From Liolophura sinensis (taxonomy: Eukaryota; Mollusca; Polyplacophora; Chitonida; Chitonidae), in the NCBI RefSeq assembly GCF_032854445.1, contig NC_088300.1, positions 64,330,984-64,394,983 on the forward strand: a stretch of 64,000 nucleotides of DNA. The letters are read 5' to 3'. Position 1 is the stretch's first letter. Each line of letters starts with the position of its first letter. The translations under genes were made by a program, and so were the position numbers. Of this stretch, positions 41,001 through 51,200 are shown one piece after another. The notes beneath the pieces are model-generated. The model had not been told where the DNA came from, made no database searches, and saw nothing but the letters and a program-made list of their open reading frames with translations.

Positions 41001-44000
41001 TGAAATATTTTGGAGTACAACATAAAACACCAATCAAATAAGTAAACAGATACATTATTTTTGCCACTAAACATAAAATGGTGTTGGTACTGTTTGCTGT
41101 AGAACCCCGAGGATGGCTTTAGTCGTCTGAAACGCTGGATCATGATTGGAGATCACCACCAACTGCCACCTGTCATCAAAAACATGGCTTTTCAGAAGTT
41201 CTCCAACATGGAGCAGTCTCTGTTCACACGCTGTGTGCGCCTGGGGGTGCCCACCGTTGATCTGGACGCTCAAGGAAGAGCCCGCAGCAGGTATTCAGAC
41301 ATAAGATTCAATTTGTGATGCTAGCGTACCTGTAATAAACATTGTAAGAACAAATGACTCGACCGGGGCATGGTCAAGTGGTCAGGGGGCTTTCTTGTCA
41401 GTTGGATGCATTGATACTTTCCCTTGGACATGGACTTTGTATATGCCCCCAATCACTTTGTTTGTTTAGGCCTTGGTAGCAATAAGCAACCAACAAAGCT
41501 CATGTGACAGTTTGTGCACTCTTTGATAAATTTCATTGAACACCACTTGTATCTGCCAATATATCTTTACTAACACGGGTCCTCTAGCAACCAGTGAATG
41601 GTAGTGGATTTCCAATGTGCTCTTCCCGGTTTCCTCCCACCGTATTTACTGGCTGCCGTCGTATCGGTGAAATATTCTTCAGTACAGTGTAAAACACAAA
41701 TCAAATAAATACTATGTCACACGAGGGAAAGATTGTGAGCAACTTTCCAGAGAGCATTGGTTTTCCCATTCATTCTGGTATTCTCTGCCTATAAATCATA
41801 AGATGGAAAAATTGAAAAATTTCTGAGTATGGTGTGGAGGAACAAGGTAAATAATCATCAAGTGTCATAAGACTATATGAAGAAGCATCATCCACTGTAC
41901 ATTCATGGCAGTTCATTTCTCATCCATCTTTCATTGTGTCCACACATAAGAAAACCACTAAATATCTCACTCTTAATGTACATTTCAGTTTGGCTAACCT
42001 GTACAACTGGCGGTACAAGCGGCTGGGCAATCTGCCTCACGTCATGCTCTGGCCGGAGTTCCAGCTGGCCAATCCAGGCTTTGCTCATGACTTCCAGTTG
42101 ATTGATGTCCAGGACTTCAACGGTGTAGGGGAGAGTGAACCTAACCCTTACTTCTATCAGGTGAGCCATTAATTTTATCCTGAAACTGGAATACTCTCTC
42201 TCTATTCACATAGAGCAGAACCCATTAATCTTGTTATTAAGAGAGACTTTTCACAATGACTTTGTACAAAGCTGTAGCAAATCGCAACTGGCATAACTTG
42301 CATGAGAACACAATGAAGAAATAGGGCAGCATGGTAAATGCATTTGGTGTAGTATTGCAGCAGCTTTGTAAAACGGATCCCAGCCTTTGTTAGACAGATC
42401 TCAGGCTTTGAAAATTTCACCCCTTCCAATGACCGTGAGTTTTCTGCGGGCTGTACTCGGTTTCCTGTCTTCTGTCGTATATGTGAAATATTCTTGAGTA
42501 TGACGTAAAACATCAATCAATTAAATAAATAAACAAAATTGCACCCATAATGCCATCCATGACACAATTTCTTATATGTAGGTTTCCTCCATGCACCCAT
42601 AAAATTAAATCAATGAATAAAATACTTTCTTGATGTGCATTCATGGTCATTATATAAACCACTTATTCCTGACTTATTTTTTCTAGAACTTAGCAGAAGC
42701 TGAGTATGTTGTGGGCGTGTTTATGTACATGAGACTTCTTGGCTACCCCGCTGAGAAGATCTCCATCCTGACAACGTATAACGGCCAGAAGCATCTTATA
42801 CGAGACGTCATCGCACAGAGGTGTGGCTACAATCCGTTCATTGGTCGACCCAGTAAGGTGGGTACTTTATTACTTCTCATTGTGCATAAAATATGTATGT
42901 CATCAAGGGAGAGAATCTGTCAAGAGTTTTCACTTCTTACATAATTTGTTCAAGTGATTAACAGCATATTCACACATAGCCACTTGCTGGCTTTGTTGGC
43001 TTTGTTGGCTAAAGCACGTTTGATAACACGACAGATATGTCTCTGACCAATGACGCAAAATGTTTGAATTCAGCTCTAATTGGTGAGGTGTGGCTTTTAG
43101 CCAAGTGGTTTGTCAGCCATAAAGCTCACACCCTCTTGTCTCTGGTTAGACCAGCTTGTACATGTGTATTACTATATGTTTCATGACTGTTACATGAAGT
43201 TCTGTATTCCACCAGGTTACAACTGTGGACAGGTATCAGGGTCAGCAGAATGACTACATCCTCTTGTCATTGGTCAGAACCAGGGCTGTGGGACATCTCA
43301 GGTAATATTAACCTACGTCACTCAGGATATGCCTGGATAGATGACTTATGAAGAACCCTGTATACATTTATGTAAGTTTTAAGCAAGTTTCAGCTATTGG
43401 ATGATTGAGTTCTATAAACTTGACATATTTTGCATTTTTTTATTTTGTATAACATAAAGAAAAAGAGATCCTTTTCACGGTTTTTGTTTTATCATTGCTC
43501 AAACTGACTTTCCTCCCATTCAGAGATGTAAGGAGGTTGATAGTCGCCATGTCCAGAGCTCGTCTTGGACTCTACATCTTCGCCAGAGTTAGTCTATTCC
43601 AGAACTGCTTTGAGTTGACACCAGCATTTAATCAGGTATGAGTTAAAAATCCTTAAGTTCCTTGTTAAACAACAGTCAGATAAATAAAGGGATCCATGAA
43701 TAAAGTTATGAAAACACTCTTGGAGCCCACAATAAGGGGATACACACGTATGTTAAGTAGGGGTCAGTAAACTGTAACTGGATTAAATGTCATGTTTGGT
43801 ATCTTCAAAATTATGAATCACTGATGCAACACTATAACTAACAGCCAGGGGACTGATCTGCATCAAAACGCCAAATACAACATTGAAAATAATGTTAATC
43901 TCCAAAGAAATGAAAAATCAGTCACTGTCTTGCTTGAATGTGTAGTTACTGTATTCTGTATCTTGCTCTTCTCTTCTTATCAGCTCGTCACGCGACCACT

Positions 44001-45593
44001 CAAGCTGTGTCTGCTGCCAAATGAGGTCTATCCACCTGTGAGAAAGGTAATGCAGTTTTATCTGATTTGTGTAATTAGGAGATTCTAAATTTGAGTAGAT
44101 CTGGAAGTTGATACATATGGCTTTTAAACCAACATGATATTTCTGCTTTGGTTTTGACTGTCCATCAGGATAAGGAGTTGTAAAGTGTTAATTTCATGAG
44201 AAAATTCAATTCACTGTTCTTCCTGCTCAAAAAGTATTACTACTTGCTGTCATAAAATTTTTTGCACAAATTGCATACTGTTTATAAACTTAAAGATATT
44301 ATGTCACTATATTTATTTATAACAAACAGGAAGTTTGGAGTGGTAAATGAAGCTACTGCATTACCCTCCACTATTAAAACACACTTTCAAATGTTTTCCT
44401 ACACAAGAGTTGTCATAAATACTAAATATTTGTGGGCAAGATGGCCAGATGGTAACGATGGCTATACGATTTGTCCTTAGGTTGATGACACGCGGCACAT
44501 GCGCCCCCTGGTGGTAGAGGATATGCCACACATGGCTCAGTTTGTGTATGAGATGTATCAGAGGCAGCTCCACACTATGATGACAACACGAGGAGTAAGT
44601 AACAACCAGCAATTCAGTCCTTTCCCCACCATTTTGCAGAAGAGAATCAATACAGATTTTCATGACCCACTTTTCAGGCATTACTTTATCTAATTTTGAT
44701 GCCTGACAACAAGCCTGATTGTTTGGTCTCTCTGTAGTATAAATTCAGGGCACCTGATGTAAAATCTTGCTATTTGGATAAGGAAAAGGGCTGTGAACAA
44801 AGCAGACATGTGACGATCGTTTTTTTTTTTATTGATTGGGAGTGACAAATATATGTTGCAGCATTCAGTCTGAATTTGTGCGCAGCAGAGAAGCTTGGAT
44901 AATACATAATACATATTTGAATACAAAAAAATCAAGTGCATCAAGGGGGACTAGACCTTAACGGGTAAATGTCACTCAGGGGTACATTGTGTGTATACAA
45001 CAACAGTAGACAACATCGTATTCACCTCAAACTGTGGGGACAAATCTGTGAACAAAAAAAGGACTTAATGGAAATGTCAGTTATCATGTAAAGGTTACTA
45101 AAAAAATAACAGAACGAGTCAAAATACCAGTGTATTTCCCTTGTTGGCCAAGATAATCTCTTTACAAGAATGTCATGCTAAAAATTGTCATTATGCTGTT
45201 GTGGGTTTTGTCTCCGTTTATATTCTGAGAAACCCTTGTCTTGTGTATCACCAGTTTGACCGACCATTTTACCTGAAGCAACCTCCAGTAGAGCAGCTGA
45301 CCATGCCAGGGGATCAGACTGAGGTACCTATGGAGATCACCCCCAAGCCTGCCCCACCAAAGAAAGCTTACACTGTGACGGTCACAGAAGTAGGTGCTGG
45401 GGACACCAGTAAGGAGCCTGGATCAGGGGAGGTAACTCCGGATGCAGGGACACTGAAAATGGAACGGCATCCTGGTGCTTCTGATACCGAGGATGAGGAT
45501 TCTGGGAAAGAGGACGAAGACAGCAAAATGGAGGGAGTGGAAGATGGTGCTGAGGGAAGTAATCAGGTCAAAGGAGAACCTGAGAATGCTTGA
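17002..45593 (+). CDS. AQR: RNA helicase Aquarius (intron-binding protein), 1,483 aa, 38 coding exons
   Basis: Coding exons: 17002-17064, 17888-17953, 18203-18243, 18466-18501, 18952-18997, 19546-19620, 20238-20369, 21657-21725, 22232-22409, 23776-23954, 24783-24896, 25788-25891, 26656-26758, 27719-27839, 28225-28317, 29064-29112, 30351-30429, 31222-31321, 31946-32113, 34735-34841, 35417-35586, 35972-36103, 36564-36698, 37104-37284, 37842-37951, 38288-38423, 38762-38815, 39125-39280, 40313-40450, 40706-40777, 41103-41290, 41989-42160, 42687-42857, 43216-43301, 43524-43635, 43984-44046, 44481-44594, 45255-45593. The phases agree and total 4,452 nt; human AQR is about the same length (1,485 aa). 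The N-terminal half is the helical (ARM-like) region. SF1 helicase motifs are visible: Walker A GPPGTGKT (residues 813-820), EESAQ in place of a DEAD-type box (1052-1056), GDHHQLPP (1085-1092), [11 protein letters not shown] (~1250) and VAMSRAR (1282-1288). The C-terminal tail is acidic and low in complexity. In known systems AQR sits in the intron-binding complex with SYF1/XAB2, ISY1 and PPIE, contacting the intron upstream of the branch site. All introns are GT-AG except intron 10 (GC-AG). Confidence 0.97.
17197..17436 (+). repeat. Dispersed/duplicated ~230-bp segment, copy 1 (AQR intron 1)
   Basis: This segment (including ACTCTACTAACACAAGTATA and GGTAGTGTTCCATGTTTTAA) recurs in direct orientation at 21337-21546 in AQR intron 7, with a few dozen differences. 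The family is unknown. Confidence 0.8.
18634..18765 (+). mobile_element. Fragment of a third SINE-like family (low confidence)
   Basis: The segment GGACTGGTGGGCCCAGTGTC followed by TTGGCATGACACTTCAGTGGCAG resembles DNA near 13880-13975 and 61600-61660. Boundaries are unclear and no head or tail could be defined. Confidence 0.35.
19700..19808 (+). mobile_element. SINE family A, 3' fragment (AQR intron 6)
   Basis: It reads ATGCTGGCTTCCTCTCTG, then GTATAAGTGAATACTCTTG and a GTAAAACACCAAAT tail ending in AAATA repeats. The tRNA-like head and a central part are missing. It is in the sense orientation relative to AQR. Confidence 0.8.
21337..21546 (+). repeat. Dispersed/duplicated ~230-bp segment, copy 2 (AQR intron 7)
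   Basis: Direct-orientation counterpart of 17197-17436, ending in the shared GGGGGAGCACAGT. It lacks about 40 bp present in copy 1 after ACAAGTATACA. Confidence 0.8.
22030..22163. mobile_element. Small MITE-like element (AQR intron 8)
   Basis: It is similar to 49370-49499, sharing CCAATGTAATCCTGTCCCCAAAA-type, GTGCATAAGTTGCACTGAAAGCTGCTC-type and GTTGAATTAGGGTA-type segments. The left terminal repeat is degraded. Confidence 0.5.
22517..22780 (+). mobile_element. SINE family A, nearly full length (AQR intron 9)
   Basis: It begins GGGGCCTCTTTGACGGAGGG (degenerate tRNA-like head), has the B-box-like GAGTTCAAGTC, the conserved CATGCTGGTTTCCTCTCTGG body, and the GTAAAACACCAATCAAATGA tail. It is in the sense orientation relative to AQR. 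Confidence 0.85.
23169..23313. repeat. 18-bp tandem repeat, ~8 copies (AQR intron 9)
   Basis: Units of the form ATCCTGTGCATTGAATAT are repeated head to tail with single-base variants and one or two length variants. Confidence 0.9.
23955..23960 (+). other. AQR: GC-AG 5' splice site of AQR intron 10
   Basis: Exon 10 ends AAAGAG and is followed by GCAAGT. With the cut at GAG|GCAAGT the frame runs into exon 11 (…FKE then LLEMLQ…), as in the family. The nearby GT dinucleotides would break the frame. GC-AG introns are a known minor class, and this one has the expected strong AG|GCAAGT context. Confidence 0.85.
24172..24769. mobile_element. TTAA-flanked nonautonomous DNA element, copy 1 (AQR intron 10)
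   Basis: The left end is TTAA|AGGAGAAGAAG and the right end TTCTTCTCCT|TTAA, giving short terminal inverted repeats flanked by TTAA. A second copy lies at 60978-61445 in a COX7A2L intron, sharing CTAAGAACTAGTCCTGAAGT, CGACTCTCATTGGCTGAG-type and CCCCCAGCATAAATTACA segments. This copy carries about 130 bp more, around 24225-24355, containing a long perfect hairpin. TTAA target sites are typical of piggyBac-type transposons, but the termini do not look canonical for that group. Confidence 0.75.
24247..24320. repeat. Perfect 34-bp inverted repeat with 6-nt loop
   Basis: The arms at 24247-24280 and 24287-24320 are exact reverse complements (inner part TGTACCTCAAGTTAATAAAT). It lies inside the extra segment of the TTAA-flanked element and would form a strong hairpin in AQR pre-mRNA. 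Confidence 0.97.
24897..25470 (+). repeat. AQR: 30-bp tandem array of 5' splice-site copies (AQR intron 11)
   Basis: It starts exactly at the exon 11/intron 11 junction (CTACAG|GTGAGCAGC). The unit is AACAGGTGAGCAGCTCTTTT plus about 10 variable bases. There are about 19 units, most with an intact AG|GTGAGC; the GT positions 24985, 25015, 25045, 25075, 25105, 25135, 25165, 25195 and 25225 are exactly 30 bp apart. It is noncoding: reading on from exon 11 gives a stop after a few codons. Confidence 0.95.
26429..26598 (+). mobile_element. SINE family A, 3' two-thirds (AQR intron 12)
   Basis: It reads CCTTCCTCTCCGGCCATACG, CAACCTGCGGATGGTTGTGG and the GTAAAACACCAATCAAATAA tail. The tRNA-like head is missing. 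It ends 57 bp before exon 13 and is in the sense orientation. Confidence 0.85.
26720..27650 (+). repeat. AQR: 50-bp tandem array of exon-13 ends plus 5' splice sites (AQR exon 13/intron 13)
   Basis: The first unit is the last ~39 nt of exon 13 (GATAATGTGTATGAGACAGA onward) plus the start of its donor, CTG|GTGAGTAA. About 18 further units of about 50 bp follow, each with a TTCCTTCTGGAGCTGCTG|GTGAGTAACAC-like core. The period is not a multiple of 3, so use of a downstream decoy donor would usually shift the frame or meet a stop. Confidence 0.95.
28353..28570. mobile_element. Small MITE-like element with insertion (AQR intron 15)
   Basis: The ends resemble ACTGNATTTCTTCAACCTTTT and GCGAAAGGGTTGAGGAATTA, in inverted orientation to each other. 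The interior shares CCAATGTAGCTTTGTCTCC and TTGCATTGAAAGCTGCTC with 22030-22163 and 49370-49499. Confidence 0.55.
28855..29036 (+). mobile_element. Divergent SINE-like element (AQR intron 15)
   Basis: It resembles 36718-36915: GTGTGGCTGTG, ACTTACCAAAGGTAGTTGGT and a tail ATATAAGTCAAAAATTGTTG with AACAATCARATAA. This is probably a second subfamily of SINE with a family A-like tail. Confidence 0.5.
31622..31861. mobile_element. MITE with 18-20-bp terminal inverted repeats (AQR intron 18)
   Basis: The left end is ACTGTAATTCTTCTAATT and the right end AATTAGAAGAATTACAGT, exact inverted copies about 240 bp apart. There is no coding capacity. The termini resemble those at 49370-49499, so both may belong to one superfamily. 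Confidence 0.75.
32180..32430 (+). repeat. Degenerate short tandem repeat (AQR intron 19)
   Basis: Loosely spaced GTTACA, GTTGCA and TGCACAC-type words recur every 20-25 bp. They resemble decayed units of the 21-bp array that begins 1.3 kb downstream in the same intron. Confidence 0.35.
33728..34447 (+). repeat. AQR: 21-bp tandem array, ~34 copies (AQR intron 19)
   Basis: The unit has the form CACTYCAGGTTRAATTCTGCA. Units are highly uniform, with substitutions mainly at TTCAG/TCCAG/CTCAG and GTTAAA/GTTGAA. Since 21 is a multiple of 3 and the unit lacks stops in several frames, it yields spurious open frames of up to about 290 codons on both strands. It contains a CAG|GTTRAA donor-like word in every unit. 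Confidence 0.95.
36249..36396 (+). mobile_element. SINE family A, 3' half (AQR intron 22)
   Basis: CAACCTGCAGATGGTCGTGG, the CTGCCCGGTTTCC body and the degenerate CATAAAACAGCAGTCAAATA tail. Sense orientation. Confidence 0.8.
36718..36915 (+). mobile_element. Divergent SINE-like element (AQR intron 23)
   Basis: GTGTGGCTGTGAGCAGTCAA, the ACTTGACAAAGGTTGGTGG body and a tail AACAATCAAATAAAT. It is related to 28855-29036. Sense orientation. Confidence 0.5.
39505..39701 (+). mobile_element. SINE family A, lacks only the tRNA-like 5' end (AQR intron 28)
   Basis: B-box-like GAGTTCAAGTCCAGCTCATG, the GCTTCCTCTCCGGCCGTGCG body, and the GTAAAACACCAATCAGATAA tail. Well preserved. Sense orientation. Confidence 0.88.
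40919..41046 (+). mobile_element. SINE family A, internally deleted (AQR intron 30)
   Basis: CATGCTGGCTTCCTCACACG, then ACCCACCATAATGCTGGCAG and the CATAAAACACCAATCAAATA tail. Sense orientation. Confidence 0.85.
41583..41708 (+). mobile_element. SINE family A, 3' half (AQR intron 31)
   Basis: TTCCCGGTTTCCTCCCACCG, GCTGCCGTCGTATCGGTGAA and the GTAAAACACAAATCAAATAA tail. A tRNA-like stretch (GCATGGTCAAGTGGTCAGGG) lies about 200 bp upstream but is not clearly part of this copy. Sense orientation. Confidence 0.8.
42430..42536 (+). mobile_element. SINE family A, 3' fragment (AQR intron 32)
   Basis: ATGACCGTGAGTTTTCTGCG, TCGTATATGTGAAATATTCT and the GTAAAACATCAATCAATTAA tail. Sense orientation. 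Confidence 0.75.
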
Positions 45594-45599
45594 CAAAAA

Positions 45600-48160
45600 A
45601 GTGTGGCAAAGATGATGTACTGCTGAATACCAAGTATTTTGAAGAAAATTTTGTTTCACAGATTTCATTGTGCAAGGAGAGTGTAGAAAGTTGCATTTTT
45701 GTGTCTTCAGGTAGAACTAGCCTGATATGACATTTACACTGATCACTTGGATGTTTCAGAGAACATACATATTACTAACAAAGGTAAAACCAGCCTCTTT
45801 TTCATACATTTGTGTAAATGGACTTGAAATTTCCCAAGCTCATGTTCATCATTATGTATATCGTGATTCATTCTTTGTTGTGTATATAATTAAACATAAT
45901 AAAAAGGTATTACATATAAAAACTGACATTCTTTTCACATTGTTATATTTTTAACATTTGAATAGCCTTCACTTGCTATTGGTTGGTTTTGCCAAGAAGG
46001 ATAATTTAATCAGTCAACACGGAATAATCCCTTCATAATATGCTTGAGGTTAAACACCTTTCAAAAATGCGAAAAGGTTGAAGAATTACAGTACTCCAGT
46101 TCCACTACTCGTAAACCTAACCATTATTCATGTAAGTAAACAAATTATGAATAAAAACCAAGGAAATGAGAAGTGTCTTGTAGTGGAAGACTGGTTATTC
46201 TCCCAAATGCATAACGCACTATCTTCCAAACAAACCTTTAAAACACTGTCCTAAAGATCAGAACTCTCAGAATCAGTCACAGTGGGTAACATAGTTGTGG
46301 ACAAAATGTTAGGAAAAGTATGTTATATGGATGTAATCCCAACACTCTGTTTATAGTGCTTACTGTTCCAAGACTTGTTGAAGCCTAGGCCATAAATCTG
46401 TCCAAGGCTTAAGTTAGACTTGAACTTATATTTGAATTTAAATGCTAATTTTCAAATATGCCATGAAAGTCTCAAGGACATCTCGAAGTTTCAATATTCA
46501 AATTCCTCTGGGAAGTCACAATTTTAGCGCAAAAAGCACTTTGAAGGAATGCAGGTCTAAACCAGCTTTCTGATCCTGAGACTGGTTTGGACGCAGGGAA
46601 GGATTTTCTTGAAGGCAGTGATTTAGTATCAGGTATTGCTGTGTGTTAGTGTCTGGAAGGATATGGATAATAATTGCCAGGAAATGCATAGAACGGATAT
46701 GATTTTTGTTGTTTTTATCTGAAGTCAGTGTGTAAATTCATATCAATTCTGTAAATGTATAATGGAAATAAAAAACACTTAGTGAATTGAAACAACACAT
46801 TTTGGTATTAAGCGCCATTCTTTCCTTTATTAAAATGTACAAGGAATGTAATTACATGTAAAAGAATTAGTTATGTATGTACAATCTACGAGCCACGATG
46901 AAAAATTGACTATGTTTATGCAATAGTACATAATACAATCATAAAAATATATAGGAAAATAGACAGGTTTATAAAATATGAAACAGGTATGATAAATGTC
47001 ATAGCTGGAATATACAGGCATTTGTGCGACACAAGACCTCCTGATGGTGTACATGTCGCTTGTCAAGATCTAATTGAATTTAAAAATTCTATGAAAACTG
47101 ATGAGGTTTTCGGGCAATGCTACCTGCCTGAGAATCATAAATAACTATTTCGCTAAGCCAACTACTATTTCTATTTTCTAGCCTCATATCACAGACAAAA
47201 CTATGTAAATTCATTGACAAATGGCATTACATTTAGTTAACTTAAGCTTCATGACAAAAAAAAGTTTACACTTTGTTTCCAAAAGTTATGGAAACTTAGT
47301 GTTTTTAGGTAAGTGTCATAAAAGTCAACTCAGTTTCTTCAAATGTGCTCATTTCAAGGTTTTGTTGAAGCACCAACATATATATTAGATTTCATATGAA
47401 AATTGAAATTTATGCCCTTTAATCATACGAGTTTTGATGGCAGTCAACCAGTCCATACCCTTCCTTTCAATACAAAAACATTTGTGGAATTAGTTACACC
47501 TGTAAAATCTTATCAAACACTGACCAATGCTTGCTTAGGTATTCTTGATAGTGACATATTTAAGGTCTCCAGGAAGCACGGTCATTTTTTTTTAGACTTG
47601 CCCCACTTAGCAGGTGCCTCGTTTAATATACACAGAGATCATTGGCAGTGTATGTCACAGGGAGATGCACATTTCATGGCACCTTTTACAATCCCATGCT
47701 CTAAGTTCTCGCATGCTGTCTAGCTTGCCACTTAGTTTTACCCCATGATTAAAGTTCAGGGGATAACTCCCACAATATTACATGTGTACACGTGTGTCAA
47801 GTTTTAGTTATATACACACTATATACCAATAACACTAACACCCTCCTAACATTTCCTCTCTAAACTGGCTCCTCTGTGTTAATAATATCTACATCACCAC
47901 TGATACCATAATAGAAACTGTACATTAACAAGTACATAATTGTACTAACATGTACTTTTTTTTAAAATTTCAATTAACCACTATTAAAATTTGAATTTTA
48001 ATACATGTATATGAAATGTATAACAATTCTAATGAACCACAGTGAACAATTAGTTTTTGAGGTTTACTGTTATCATACTTTGATTTCATAATAAAAGTGT
48101 CAACAACAGCCATCTGAAAGACGCTCTTTATGAGAAATGCTTGATCTAAATGCTACCCAG
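45600..48160. other. Convergent AQR/CCDC170 3' intergenic region
   Basis: AT-rich DNA between the two stop codons. It holds the likely AQR 3' UTR and a degraded copy of the small MITE near 46045-46103 (GCGAAAAGGTTGAAGAATTA), with no gene I recognise. Confidence 0.6.
46767..46772 (+). promoter_or_regulatory. AQR: Polyadenylation signal AATAAA, AQR
   Basis: GGAAATAAAAAACACTT lies about 1.17 kb after the AQR stop. An earlier AATAAA at 45898-45903 would give a shorter 3' UTR. I cannot tell which is used. Confidence 0.4.
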
Positions 48161-48168
48161 ACACAGGA

Positions 48169-48174
48169 TTTATT
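48169..48174 (-). promoter_or_regulatory. CCDC170: Polyadenylation signal AATAAA, CCDC170
   Basis: TTTATT on the plus strand is AATAAA on the minus strand, 89 bp beyond the CCDC170 stop codon. The spacing suits a short 3' UTR. Confidence 0.55.
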
Positions 48175-48262
48175 CTCTTACTTCCCTAGACTGATCACAA
48201 AGTCACCAACTGTTAAATACTTCAAAAAGACAGAAACAACACTATTGCTGCTGTGGCCTGAG

Positions 48263-51200
48263 TTAATAGGACCGTGGGTCTCTCCTGATGGGTGACACGG
48301 AACGCGCCCGGGTGCGGGTCCTGACACGTGTGCGGGACCGCCGGGGCCCTGTGACAGTGCGTACTGGATCACGCCTGGCCTGCTCGTAACCTGCAATGAA
48401 GCCGTCCCCCATGTCAGCTAGAGCGTCGTCCAGGCTGCAGGTGGTGAAGGCATGGCTGTGATGGGCCTGGATCAGGGACTCTAGACGGGAGATGATCTCA
48501 TAGTCTGGGATGGCCAAAGTGTTGATGTCCAGACCTAGCATGCGAGCCACCACATTCCTGAAGTCCAGCAGCTGTAAGTACAACAAGACAAGAGTTAAAC
48601 GGGTGGAAATAGACCAGCTCTGAATACACATCACTGTTTTTTGTACATGGGAGAAAAAAATAAAAATCATAAAATGCATGCAGATCTAAACTATTTGCTA
48701 TCTACACTGTGGCGCTGTACATATACATGCACTTTTAATGTCAGCAGCTTCAGCAATCCACATCTTTTCACAAACTGCATAAAGATATAAAAGTAATGCA
48801 AACACAGGTCTTAAAGTAAAGTTATCCCTGACCAATGAGGTCACAAGTTCAAATCCAGTTCTTGTTGGTTCATTTTTGGCTTTGAAGTCCTGATGCTTGC
48901 CAGGTACCTGCTAAAAATTTGTGGTCTTACCTGTTTACCAGCATACAAGTCAAAGATTCTTAAGTACCAATCAAAAAAAGGAAAAGCGATACATGTATGT
49001 TAGGAATTCACACAAGCAGTCTACAACTACACGTACTGTTTTTTCCCTGCTGGTGACGACATCCAGAGCGTTCTTAGTTGTGCGTAGTTCGCTGGACAGG
49101 GCATGGACAGCGTTGTCAGACACTACCCGTTTCTCCTGGGAGTTATGATCCTGTATTTCCACTTCCTCCTTGAGGTTAGCAATCTTCTTCGCCTGTTTCT
49201 GTCTGATTCTCTCCAGTTCATCCACTTGCTGCACCAATTCCTCCATTTCCTTTTTCTGCTCCAGGCTCCGTACCTAAGTATATGAAAAATAAATAGCAAA
49301 TAAATAAACATACATGTATAAATACATACGTTGTCCAAATACAGGTAGCAAAATTTTATACAATGAAACTACTGTAATTCTTCAACCTTTTTGCATCCAG
49401 GTAATGTAGTTTTGCCTCCAAAACAAACGTAAAAATCTTCATGAAAGTGCATTGAAAGTTGCTCTTTCAAAAGCGAAAAGGTTGAGAAATTAGGGTAGTT
49501 AGCTGAAAGTCACTGTTATTCTTCTATCTGCTCATAACACATGTACATACATTAAAGTATGTTTGTGAAGGACATACGAGTAGTGGTATATCAGTCTACA
49601 TCCATGGTAAAAATTGGCATCTTTGAGACATGAAGTTTCAGTACTGTGAGACCACAGTGAAACTGTCCAGCAAAAAACTATTGAAGATTTAAATGATCAT
49701 TGCTTGAGTGGGGTATTGACGTACCCTAAGTTCACTGCTGCCCAGAAGCTGGGCCTTTAGGTTTGTCACTTCGTGTCTGGAGTCTGTTAGCTGCACTTTG
49801 TACTTCTCTACCAGCCTCTCTAACTTCTTCACCCTCAGGGACTCTGTGTCCCTCTCCCTCTCTAGATCTGACCGCCCCAACACCTTCTCCTCTAGACTTG
49901 TGATTTTCTTCCTAAGCAGGTCGATGTGCAGCTCTTTGCTCTCCAGCTGTTCTTTCAGGGCCTTGACCTTCCGCTGCAAGTTGTACAAGTGCGTGCTCTT
50001 CCCTGCCAGAGCGTCACTTTCCTGGCGCACCAACTGCTCTGCACGTGAAATCAGCGCCTCTGTAGCCATGTCCAGGCCAACATCAAAGTTTATCTGGTCC
50101 ATTTTCATCACTGCTCCTATACCCTGCATGAAGCGCAGATACTGTGAAAGGCAAAGGGACATTTGAATGTTATATCTTCTGTTATGTATCTTATCAGTAT
50201 TGTGTTTTTAAAGCACCTAATCTCATGGAATAAGTACTTTGGAGAAAACACCTTTAAACCTAACCCTTAAATGTCTTAACTGTAAATAGCCAATAACATT
50301 AATATAAAACGGGGTTTGCAGAATCTTTTCAATATCCCTTCACCTATATTTTATGTAATTAAATAGGTAGAAAATATCTGGAAGACATACACACTAGGCT
50401 AAATATTTATGGGAAAAATTCTGAATGAATGACTTGGCATTTAAAGCCACAGTGGCAGTATTTCAACCACACAGAGGTGACTGAAGGATATGATGTTTTT
50501 CTTCCATTCTGTGTCTTCATTCACCACAGATCCAATAAACAAAGCATACACACGTGTAAGTGGCATATTATTGCATCCCTCTATCAATGTCTTCATGCCG
50601 CACTATACACGCTTCATAAGTCAGGCCTGTGTGAGCACAATCTTAGGCTGTAGATAATCCCTTCGTATGGAAACAAGCCCGACACAGGAAAATTACATGC
50701 GGGATGTAAAACTTTCAGCTGTAGCGTCTGCATGTGTTCATATTCTAGCAAAGCCCAGCTTACCCTTTCCTTGTCTGTCTTGAAATTGTCCCTGAGCATG
50801 TCCCCTGCGGCCAGGTCACCCTCTGCTGACCTCAGCCTCTCCTCCAGTTCCACCAGGTTAGCCTCTGTTTGTTTTGTGCGACGCACAACCGTCTTGTTCA
50901 TGTCGTACTGCTTCTCTAGCTGCTCAGAGCATTTCCTTAGTTTCTCCTCAAGAACATTGATGTGCTGCAAAGAAAAATACAAGAGCTTGTGATATATTTA
51001 TTTATTTGATTGTTGTTTTTTCGCTCTACTGAAAAACATTTTACTTATGTGACAGCAGCATTGGTGAGAGGAAACCGGGCAGAGCCATTGGGAAACCTAC
51101 GACCATTCGCAGGTTATATCACATACTCTTGTGATATTAAAAAAACCCATTCATTGCATCACATCACTATTCATACTTCATGACCCAACACTCTTTGTGA

